Virus record (IMG/VR): IMGVR_UViG_3300021376_000092
Span: 1-49,471 of that record
Origin: a virus
Strand: one strand, 5' to 3'
DNA length: 49,471 nucleotides
Part shown: positions 27,894 through 36,190 of the stretch, piece after piece
Position numbering within the stretch: the stretch's first letter is position 1
Layout of the letters: every line of letters begins with the position of its first letter
The notes under the pieces: generated by a model
The model's input: only the letters and a program-made list of their open reading frames with translations
Databases searched by the model: none
What the model was told of the DNA's origin: nothing
Made by a program: the position numbers and the translations under genes

Positions 27894-30404
27894 TCAAATC
27901 TTTACTGCAGGGTGACCAACACAATCTATGTAGCTTTGCAGTGGTAGGAGCTCCTTGATTGCTCTTGGTCCACTATACTCATAGGATGGAACAATTGCTG
28001 CTGGAGAATCACCAGCTGGTTCAATTCTTGGTTCTACGAATCCAATAACCTTCTTAGTTAATGTTGGTTTGACCAATCTACCTCTAGAGTCAGTAGTAAC
28101 TGTTCCAACTTCTTCATCTCCAACATAGATCTTAGGATCTTTATATCCTTCTCCAACGTTCGTGATTGTAATATCATTCATGATTGGGATGAGATCTGAG
28201 CATCCAGCATAAATTGCTGTTGCAGTTGGTGGAATGAAGAAGTCTAAGAACTTCTCGGTGAAGTTGATTGTAAATTCATATCCATCTGGAGTTGTCAAGA
28301 CAGCACCAGGTTGAATTAGAACTTCATCTTCTGGGGTGATTGTTGCCAAAGAAATTTTTCCAGTTCCTTGGTAATCGGGATCATCAACTTGTAAGATGGA
28401 TGGTTGATTCTCAACTACAGTTCCATCTGCAAGCTTAACAAGATTAAGAACCGTTCCCTCTGAGATGTAAGATTTCAGTTCGTTATTGACAATCAAAATA
28501 AAGTATTGTTCTTTTGGACAGATAGCATCATCAATACTAAATCCATATCCAACACCAGGAGTTAGAACATCAACTCTTTCGACTTTACCATTTCTGATGA
28601 CGGGTTTAAACGTAGCACCATTTCCTTCTTGTTCATTACATGTAGAGACAGCTCTTGCTTTAGCGTTGAGACCGAGATTAGGAATATCTCCACCTGCCTT
28701 CTTGACAAATGTGCCAACAATTGATCCAACGCTATCAATAATTGGAAGAGCTTTGATTGGTGTGCTTGACTGTAGGGCATCAAACACCATTTTGGGGAAG
28801 CAAGGATTCTTATTCAGAAGACTATTGCTACAATTCAGTGGTACAGGATCTCCCAGATTATCAATAAAGTCTTCAAACTTATCGAGTGGACCTCTGGTAT
28901 CAAAGCTATTGTTGTCAATACCAGTTTCTTCCTTAAATTGTTGAGAATTATTCACTCCCGTTGTTCCACCACCATCTAAAGCTTTAAGATCACCTGTTTT
29001 GGTGTCATATGCGTATTTTCTACCGTCAGAACTTTGCCATGGGACATATCCCTTAGCATTTGGTTTACCATTTCCAATAACAGATCCATTTGCAGGAGGC
29101 TTAACTTTATATTGATCAACCTCTTTCTGCTTAGCATCTCTTCCTTCTGTATCTTCACCCTGACAAGTTTTGAATACACTTGCACCAATAGAGCAGGACA
29201 GAGCACCATCACAGAAGAGATCAAGAAACTCACCAATCTTTGCAATCAATCCCTGAATTAATCCAATAGCACCTTTGATACCATTTAAAATACCAGAAAT
29301 AATTGCGAGACCCTGCTGCAGCAGGCTCATAACTTGAGCCATGATCTTGCCAAGAATGTCTTGGATCAGACAAAGAGCTGTGTCAAGAATCTTCCCAACC
29401 ATGTCAAGAAGAAGATTCATAATAAAGTTACCAATTTCTCCTAGAATTTGGTCAAACAAACAAGCAATCAGATCTCCAAATGATTTGAGTTGTTTCTTGA
29501 CTGGTTGTAGAATATCTGGATTTGGAATCTTGATCTTGTCCATCTGCTTTCGGATGAACTTCTGAACCTCCCTTAAGACCCATCCTTTGATTCCACCCAA
29601 AAGACCACTCATTCCATTTTGGATTCTATTAGCGGTCTTCTGAATCTTACCAACAAAATCTTCTACCTTTCCTGTATTTTTGTTGATAAATTCCCCGATC
29701 GGGTTCTTCTCAATATTCCTAGCAAATGCAAACAATTCATTCAGTGGAGTGCCGATCTTTGTCTCTGCCTCCGATCCACATTTGCCATTTGCAATATTGA
29801 CAACATAGCACTTACGCTTATCTGCTGCTTTCTGGCTGTCAGTTTGCTGTTTACCTTTACCTCTCTTTTCCTGCGATCCTGCAGTTCCAGTTCCACCTCC
29901 TCCGCCACCGCCAAATGGGACGACTGGTAATGATATTGGACCAGCACCTCCTGTAGTTGTAGATCCAGTTCCACCAGGCAGGGATCCAGAATCTCCATGC
30001 TTTTTCTTATCATAGTTTGGAGAAACAATAGGTTTGAATCCTTCTTCTGCAGATTCTTGACCGTAGGTTCCTAAGTGGTTATCACCGATTGTTCCTAAGA
30101 CAATAGGAATTTGAGCCGCGGCTCCATCCATAAAGAATCCAACTACCCAAGCACCTTTCTCCAATTGGTGAACACTACCAATACCATTTGTCTGAGGAGA
30201 AGTTGCAGGCATCATAACAGATGCCCAGGGAAGATCATCAGTCTTTAAAGTTTTCTTGCTTTTAGTATGGTATCCAAGAATTCTGACTTGAACTTTACCA
30301 GTTTCATCCTTATTCTTTCCAGATCCGTTGTTTTCAACCTGACCCATCCACCAGTTGAAACCATCTTTACCGATAAAGTTAGCTGTCGCTTCTAAAAGTG
30401 CCAT
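27894..30404 (-). CDS. Baseplate hub gp5-like protein (OB-fold), 836 aa
   Basis: The N-terminal 110 residues match the gp5/VgrG OB-fold domain: GFNWWMGQVENNGSGKNKDETGKVQVRILGYH, then ASVMMPATSPQTNG and VVGFFMDGAAAQIPIVLGTIG. T4 gp5 continues into lysozyme; I see no lysozyme motif here. Instead there is a Gly-rich linker, then a long hydrophobic-amphipathic helical region (about 280-420) and a beta-rich C-terminal half of unknown role. It forms the hub with the gp27-like protein and is followed by its separate needle gene. Confidence 0.78.
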   Translation of the reverse strand: MALLEATANFIGKDGFNWWMGQVENNGSGKNKDETGKVQVRILGYHTKSKKTLKTDDLPWASVMMPATSPQTNGIGSVHQLEKGAWVVGFFMDGAAAQIPIVLGTIGDNHLGTYGQESAEEGFKPIVSPNYDKKKHGDSGSLPGGTGSTTTGGAGPISLPVVPFGGGGGGGTGTAGSQEKRGKGKQQTDSQKAADKRKCYVVNIANGKCGSEAETKIGTPLNELFAFARNIEKNPIGEFINKNTGKVEDFVGKIQKTANRIQNGMSGLLGGIKGWVLREVQKFIRKQMDKIKIPNPDILQPVKKQLKSFGDLIACLFDQILGEIGNFIMNLLLDMVGKILDTALCLIQDILGKIMAQVMSLLQQGLAIISGILNGIKGAIGLIQGLIAKIGEFLDLFCDGALSCSIGASVFKTCQGEDTEGRDAKQKEVDQYKVKPPANGSVIGNGKPNAKGYVPWQSSDGRKYAYDTKTGDLKALDGGGTTGVNNSQQFKEETGIDNNSFDTRGPLDKFEDFIDNLGDPVPLNCSNSLLNKNPCFPKMVFDALQSSTPIKALPIIDSVGSIVGTFVKKAGGDIPNLGLNAKARAVSTCNEQEGNGATFKPVIRNGKVERVDVLTPGVGYGFSIDDAICPKEQYFILIVNNELKSYISEGTVLNLVKLADGTVVENQPSILQVDDPDYQGTGKISLATITPEDEVLIQPGAVLTTPDGYEFTINFTEKFLDFFIPPTATAIYAGCSDLIPIMNDITITNVGEGYKDPKIYVGDEEVGTVTTDSRGRLVKPTLTKKVIGFVEPRIEPAGDSPAAIVPSYEYSGPRAIKELLPLQSYIDCVGHPAVKI

Positions 30405-30406
30405 CT

Positions 30407-31675
30407 TTAACCAAAAATACCTTTAAGTACGTTCTTCTTCCCGTCTTCAGTGAGGTTACCAAGACTATCACTATATAGGGTTAATTTTGTAATCATAGAT
30501 CCAGTTGATGTTCTCCATTCTCTTTCTACTTTTCCGATCAAATATTTTCCACTGTCTTGAACATTAAGTTGTTTTGTTTTACCGAAGTAGCTTGCAAGCA
30601 AAACAACATCTCCAATCTCTGCATCCATTCTACCATAGTATTCAAGTTCAACTTTCTTGTTGAACAGCATTTTTCCTCTAAATGCAGATTGGAAAGCAAC
30701 TCTATTTGCATCTTTGGTATATGAACCTTCCAAGAACAGAGTGCTGTCCAGAACTTTTGACATGATGCGTGTTGGAGCAGCAACAGCACTGTAATAATCT
30801 GGAAGTTCCGACTCATTCAATTTAGGAATGTCCTTATAAACCTCCAGAGCTTTGTAAGATTGATCGACTACCTTTCTAGATCCAACATCGTAAGTAATCA
30901 ATCGAGCAGCATAACTTCCATAGTTGATTCCCTGCAATACATCACTAGTTTGTGTTGCATTTATCTTATCAACTTGAATTAAACTTCTATCTTCTTTAAG
31001 TTCATCCTCTCCAAAACTACCACCGACAACTACTCTGAATTTCGCTTCTTGCTTAACTAAGCTATCGATTGCTTTCCAGTTGTATCCAGTCTGATTCTCA
31101 TAGAATAAAAACCCAGCAGTAGCAGATGTACCACTCTTCTTTGTGTAAATTGACTTATCAGACATGAATTGTATGATAGTAAATGGATTCCAGAAATTAG
31201 TGATAAAACTGAGTCTATTACTTGCTTTATCAGCATTTAAAGGATATTGACTTTGTAGTATATCCCTTATCAAATACTCTACAACTTCTGTTGGAGTTTT
31301 GTTTTTGATTGGTACAGATAATTTGGCAGCTGTATTATTGATAAAATCTGGACTAACAAGATGCAAAGTTGCTTTTGATTTAGATCCATCAATAATCATC
31401 TTATCAGTAACACAGTAAACAACCATGTTAAGTTCGATAAAATTTGCGTCCTTTGTATTTTGATTGTCAAAGAACTTAAGTTGTACTGGTTCAAATCCAA
31501 AAATTTTCGACAGCACACCAGTCTCTGTATCAGTGAGTTCTACAGATACCCTAAGATTTGATGATTGAATATCTTCGAAGTAGTTCAATCGCAACAAGTG
31601 ACTATCACCAAAGGACTTCTTTTCCCCCTCGATTGTGATATTCAAATAACCTAGTTTAAAATTAGACTTACTCAT
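30407..31675 (-). CDS. Baseplate hub protein, gp27-like, 422 aa
   Basis: MSKSNFKLGYLNITIEGEKKSFGDSHLLRLNYFEDIQ, beta-rich tube-like domains, then a central helical part with FWNPFTIIQFMSDKSIY. The segment EYYGRMDAEIGDVVLLAS followed by SGKYLIGKVEREW is the usual gp27/GpD-type barrel. In T4, gp27 forms the trimeric hub under the tail tube and binds gp5. It is coded directly upstream of the gp5-like gene with a 2-base gap, which supports the pairing. Confidence 0.75.
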   Translation of the reverse strand: MSKSNFKLGYLNITIEGEKKSFGDSHLLRLNYFEDIQSSNLRVSVELTDTETGVLSKIFGFEPVQLKFFDNQNTKDANFIELNMVVYCVTDKMIIDGSKSKATLHLVSPDFINNTAAKLSVPIKNKTPTEVVEYLIRDILQSQYPLNADKASNRLSFITNFWNPFTIIQFMSDKSIYTKKSGTSATAGFLFYENQTGYNWKAIDSLVKQEAKFRVVVGGSFGEDELKEDRSLIQVDKINATQTSDVLQGINYGSYAARLITYDVGSRKVVDQSYKALEVYKDIPKLNESELPDYYSAVAAPTRIMSKVLDSTLFLEGSYTKDANRVAFQSAFRGKMLFNKKVELEYYGRMDAEIGDVVLLASYFGKTKQLNVQDSGKYLIGKVEREWRTSTGSMITKLTLYSDSLGNLTEDGKKNVLKGIFG

Positions 31676-33261
31676 GCGAATTGACTTGTCCTAGCGTAAA
31701 CATCAAAAAATGGACTGACAGATAATTCAACTTCGGCATCTGATTCAGTATCATAGGATGGAGAAGAAGTTGCTGCACTTGGAGACGATATTTGTGTTGC
31801 CTGAGCAAAAGATTGGACTTCGAATTTTGTTTTCTCTTCTTGGCTAGCGATAATATCCATTTCCAATTGATTAGTAAGATCGAGCAAATCTGGATTTCTA
31901 TCAGCTATACTAGAGACATTCTCTGTAAAAGATGGATTATTATATAGAGAAACAATCTTAGATATAAACTCTGGAGCATTTGTTCCAAATGAATTGGAAC
32001 TCATATTTTGAAGCCCGAATCCAAGAGAAGTATTAAAAGATGAAGACTTCATCATGTCTCCACCAAATGACATCGATGGATTGAAAGTAAAGCTCGACTT
32101 TAAGGAATCTGGTGCTCTGGATACTTCAGATAGTATTCCACCTCCAGTACCACTTATTACTCCACCATTTCCAAAAACATTTTGAAAAGAACCAGGTCCA
32201 TATTGTCTTGTAGAGGGGGGTTGTCCAGTATTACTAGTAGCTGATTGTGCCATGGATCCTGGAGTTCCAGTCAATTGTTGACCATTAGCTCCAGTTACTA
32301 GTGGTGCGGCGGGGGATCCAGCAGGACTTGCCGTACCAGAAGTAGTTTGATTATTGTTTGTATTTGTTGTAGTCTGGTTACCACCCCTTAGAGATAATTG
32401 AGATGATGAAGATGGGGCATTCTGTAATTGTGGTTTTGGAAGACCGAATACATTAGAGAGATAATTGATATTTTGAGATACTGCGTCTTGTTGCTCTTTA
32501 GTATGAATTGGTAATGATGACATCAAGTCCATCAATCCAGAGGCAACAGATCTAAGTGGCAAAGCAACTGCACTTGCAAGAGCTTTCTTCAGAGATCCAT
32601 CAATATCTAATGATTCATCGAGTTTTTCTGAGATGTTTTTACTATAATCAGTAAATCCTGCTTCCTTTAAAGATTCTACCTGACTTCCACCTGGAGCTGC
32701 TCCTGCAGGAGCTGCAGACACAGATGGAACTGGTGGCATTAATGCTGACGTTCCACTAATTAATCCACCAGTTGCTTGTCTAGTAGTTGGAGGATTGGAT
32801 CCACCACCTCCACCTCCTGAAGGAGTTGATCCACCACCTCTAGCTCTATTGATTGCATTATCAATCCACCTTTGCCAGTTCTTCTCCTCATCTGCTGATC
32901 TAACTTTCTTATCTTTAGCATCTCTAGCAGCTCTTTCTGCTGCTCCCATTATACCAGGAGTTATGGGATCAAGATCAACATCTCTAAGATCTCCTGGATT
33001 TAAGAAGTTGCTAAACCTCTTAAACGTAGATGCTTCTTGATAAACATCAGTTTGATCTAAGTTTACGTTAGATACAGTTGTCCTATCATCTCTACGATCT
33101 GCTTCTGCAATATCCTGCAGTCTCTCAGCAAGCAAAAAGTCTTTGTAGATATCATCACCAAAATAAAAATTGATAAGGGCATTCCTATCTTCAACCAACT
33201 TTTTAACGTTGGATAAAGTTTCATTTACATCAGCAATAGTCGGAAATGCAATCTCTGCCAT
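31672..33261 (-). CDS. Virion structural (hub-region) protein, 529 aa
   Basis: The helical N-terminus (MAEIAFPTIADVNETLSNVKKLVEDRN) is followed by a low-complexity Gly/Ser/Asn/Thr/Pro middle (GGGSTPSGGGGGGSNPP, TTTNTNNNQTTSGTA). The C-terminal part contains repeated NPSMSFGGDMMKSSSF-type sequence. It is linker-like overall and has no enzymatic motif. Its start overlaps the end of the large M23-like protein region by position only. Probably a hub or tape-like component; function not known. Confidence 0.6.
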   Translation of the reverse strand: MAEIAFPTIADVNETLSNVKKLVEDRNALINFYFGDDIYKDFLLAERLQDIAEADRRDDRTTVSNVNLDQTDVYQEASTFKRFSNFLNPGDLRDVDLDPITPGIMGAAERAARDAKDKKVRSADEEKNWQRWIDNAINRARGGGSTPSGGGGGGSNPPTTRQATGGLISGTSALMPPVPSVSAAPAGAAPGGSQVESLKEAGFTDYSKNISEKLDESLDIDGSLKKALASAVALPLRSVASGLMDLMSSLPIHTKEQQDAVSQNINYLSNVFGLPKPQLQNAPSSSSQLSLRGGNQTTTNTNNNQTTSGTASPAGSPAAPLVTGANGQQLTGTPGSMAQSATSNTGQPPSTRQYGPGSFQNVFGNGGVISGTGGGILSEVSRAPDSLKSSFTFNPSMSFGGDMMKSSSFNTSLGFGLQNMSSNSFGTNAPEFISKIVSLYNNPSFTENVSSIADRNPDLLDLTNQLEMDIIASQEEKTKFEVQSFAQATQISSPSAATSSPSYDTESDAEVELSVSPFFDVYARTSQFA

Positions 33262-36189
33262 TTACTTTTTCTTTGATCCTTTATTAAATGGACTTATCAC
33301 AACTGATCCACCACCACGAAGATTTCTTCTTCTAACTGGCATAGGAACAACTTGAGAACTCCCTCTAACTGGTACAGGGACAACTACACTTCTATTTAAC
33401 CTACTTCTTTGAAGGTTTCTTTCTTGTCTGCCACCGCCAGGTCTATAAACTGGTTTTTGAGTTTTGCCCATATCATATGCAACCTGAGCTCCAAGACCAA
33501 CCCACCCGAACGGACCAGGAATTGCAGATATAGCACCTAAAGCTGCTCCGCCATAATCACCCTTTCTAATTCTATCTTGAACGTCGTATACTGCAGCAGC
33601 AATTCCAAGAAAAGGAATTGCTCTACCAAACTTAGCGAGAATGGGACTAGTCTTAGAACTAATTTTAGCTAACTTTTTAAGAGCTTCAACATCTGCCGCC
33701 TTTGATAAATCATATACAATTTTTCTACCCTGAGCAGCAGATTGACTGAACAATCTCTGAACATCACTGGTCCTAACAAACTGTTCGATACCCTTGGTAG
33801 GATCAAATCCCCTACTAATTCTACTTCCAAAGAAGTTTTTAAGTCCTCTTGCTCCCTGAGCGCGAGGAAGAACAATTACTGTTCCATTCTTACCAGCATA
33901 CTTTATCGATGTCATCAGATCTGGTGTAAAATATTGACCAGCGTAGTTTGCACCTGCCAGTTTTTTAAATATATCTGGTTTCCATTTTTGCCAGAAAAGT
34001 TTTGTGATTTGTTGATCTGCAAAATCAGCTAACTTTCTTCCCTTGAAGATTCTTCCAAAGATAGTCTTTGGATTCGATGGTCCAGATCCAGTAAAATCAG
34101 CACTAAATTCAACACCCTCACCGAGACCTTTGAACATAAGATCTGTCTTAAATCTCAATTCATCAGTCACAGACATCAAGAATCTAGCCATTAATCCAGG
34201 CAGATTGAATGATCCTGTTTTACTTTGTTCCTCCCAGTATTGTCTAGTAGATTCTCTTTCTGACTCTGGTATTAAACCACTATTCAATATCATTTGCTGA
34301 TACTGAGAATTGGACATAGATATAAATTCAGTCAATCCCCCTTGACCACTACCAGGTCCACCAGTTCCGACATATGGAACCAGAGATCTCCACCTTGGAT
34401 AAGGGGAAGTTGTGTTAGGACTCAGAAAATCTAAACTGGTGTGAGGACCAGTCAAACTACCAACTTCAGATCTCGGATGAGATCTTGTTCCCATCAATCC
34501 AAGAACCTGACCTCTTTGTACTGTGTCTCCAGGTCTTACATATTTGTTTACTTCAGAACTTGGAAAGTGAGCATAAAGTTGATCAAATTGCTCATTTGGA
34601 TATTGTGGGTGAGAACCTCTAATTATGACATAGTTACCATAACCAGATCCCATTTCACGATCACCACCAACTCTATTTGGATTATATTGATACCCCCATT
34701 CAATAACTCTACCTGGGAATACGACTAAGTTATAATGTCCATCTGGAGTAAAGTCTACACCAGGTTCACCAGTAGCATCAATTCTAACCCCACCAGGAAT
34801 GTTTAATGGTGCAAATTGTGGTGCCTCTTGAGGTTGTTCAGATGCTTCTCCAGCTGAACCAGGTCTTCTTTTAATTTCTTTGTGGGATGCTACTTGTTGT
34901 AATTTTTGCTGGAATCCCTCAACATTAAAAACTTCCATACTTCCAGCAGCTCTTCCAACTCCCTCTGGTTGGGATATTCTATCCATTCCAAAGGTTCTTG
35001 CGAGTTGTGTAATATCATTCAAAACTCTAGAGGAAGATCTTCCATGTGGTAAAGCATAAGCAACAGAATAAGTTGCTCCAAGCAATACAGATCCGATCTC
35101 TCGATAAATTGATCGAGTGATCTCTGGCATCTGACTCACTCTAGCAACAAGCTCATCTCCTTTTCTACTTGCACGTTCACCGATTAATGCCCTTCCTGGT
35201 CCACTTGGAACACCACCTTTTGCATTTAAGGTTACACCATATTTCCTGTCAGTTTCCTCAATCTGTTTCTCTAATTCTCTAAGAGATTTTGCTTCAGTGG
35301 TGTTGATTGGCGATCCATCTGCATTTAAATCTGCTGTTAAATTTATAGTCTGTCCAGGTATGGTTAAAGGTATTTCTTCCTCTTTAAGTTCTCCCAGTGC
35401 TTTCAAAATAATAGCCGCTGGAACAAATGGAGCGCCAGTCAACTGAAGAACAGGATATATAAGTTTTTCGTCCTTTGCCTCTAATCTCAGTTCATTTAAA
35501 CGTTTTTTATACTCTGCCTTATCTTTAGTTTTAAGATCTAAAAGTTGGTTAGCTCTTTCTTCTGCTTTTTTGTTCTCAAATTCTTGTAAAGCCTGACCCC
35601 CAAGGATAGCAGCCAATCCAATTTTGTTTCCAGTTGGTAAACCAGATCTAATATTGACTGTTGGTTTTGTTGTAGCAGTTCTTGGAGAACGGACAATCTT
35701 ATTTGCAGGAACCTGAGGTGGTTTTGGAACAAATGGTTGCTTCGGACGAATCGTAGGTGGTTGTTGCCCTGGTGGTTTTACTTGTGGGGCAGTTGCTGGA
35801 ACCTGAGCAGCCTTTGGAGTCTGTTTAGTTTTTGGTGCTCCACTCAAAGCAAGAGGAACATTAACTGGAGTCTGAGCTGGTTGTGCAACCTGCTCCTGTG
35901 CCTCTGCTTGACGAACTGGTTGATTTACTCTTACTGGAGTTTTAGTTCTTCCCCTTTGATTTCTTCTAGGTCTAAGATCAACTTTTACTTCTGCCTCTTC
36001 CTTTGGAACAGGTATCTTTCCAATTACAATTCTGTTATGAACGTATTTCTTACCAAGGAAGAATTTTGGTCTAGTTCTTAAGTAATCAAAATACTTAAGT
36101 TCAGTCTTTAAATACCCCTCCATCGACTTTGCGAAGTTATCGCAAGTCTCTTCAAGAGTTTGTAGATCAATAGCGTACTTCTTATCCAT
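33262..36189 (-). CDS. Large hub-associated protein with degenerate M23 peptidase domain, 975 aa
   Basis: The N-terminal 60 residues (FAKSMEGYLKTELKYFDYLRTRPKFFLG) match those of the next large protein. A Pro/Lys/Gln-rich linker (70-180) follows, then helices. At about 468-595 there is an M23 (LytM-like) fold: GEPGVDF (474-480), GYGNYVIIRG, LYAHF (538-542), VRPGDTVQRGQVLGLMG and GPHTSLDF (581-588). The first zinc His seems replaced by Glu and the HxH motif reads H583-T-S585, so catalytic activity is doubtful. The C-terminal third is helical and ends in basic sequence. Role: probable tail-tip cell-wall contact. Confidence 0.72.
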   Translation of the reverse strand: MDKKYAIDLQTLEETCDNFAKSMEGYLKTELKYFDYLRTRPKFFLGKKYVHNRIVIGKIPVPKEEAEVKVDLRPRRNQRGRTKTPVRVNQPVRQAEAQEQVAQPAQTPVNVPLALSGAPKTKQTPKAAQVPATAPQVKPPGQQPPTIRPKQPFVPKPPQVPANKIVRSPRTATTKPTVNIRSGLPTGNKIGLAAILGGQALQEFENKKAEERANQLLDLKTKDKAEYKKRLNELRLEAKDEKLIYPVLQLTGAPFVPAAIILKALGELKEEEIPLTIPGQTINLTADLNADGSPINTTEAKSLRELEKQIEETDRKYGVTLNAKGGVPSGPGRALIGERASRKGDELVARVSQMPEITRSIYREIGSVLLGATYSVAYALPHGRSSSRVLNDITQLARTFGMDRISQPEGVGRAAGSMEVFNVEGFQQKLQQVASHKEIKRRPGSAGEASEQPQEAPQFAPLNIPGGVRIDATGEPGVDFTPDGHYNLVVFPGRVIEWGYQYNPNRVGGDREMGSGYGNYVIIRGSHPQYPNEQFDQLYAHFPSSEVNKYVRPGDTVQRGQVLGLMGTRSHPRSEVGSLTGPHTSLDFLSPNTTSPYPRWRSLVPYVGTGGPGSGQGGLTEFISMSNSQYQQMILNSGLIPESERESTRQYWEEQSKTGSFNLPGLMARFLMSVTDELRFKTDLMFKGLGEGVEFSADFTGSGPSNPKTIFGRIFKGRKLADFADQQITKLFWQKWKPDIFKKLAGANYAGQYFTPDLMTSIKYAGKNGTVIVLPRAQGARGLKNFFGSRISRGFDPTKGIEQFVRTSDVQRLFSQSAAQGRKIVYDLSKAADVEALKKLAKISSKTSPILAKFGRAIPFLGIAAAVYDVQDRIRKGDYGGAALGAISAIPGPFGWVGLGAQVAYDMGKTQKPVYRPGGGRQERNLQRSRLNRSVVVPVPVRGSSQVVPMPVRRRNLRGGGSVVISPFNKGSKKK

Positions 36190-36190
36190 A

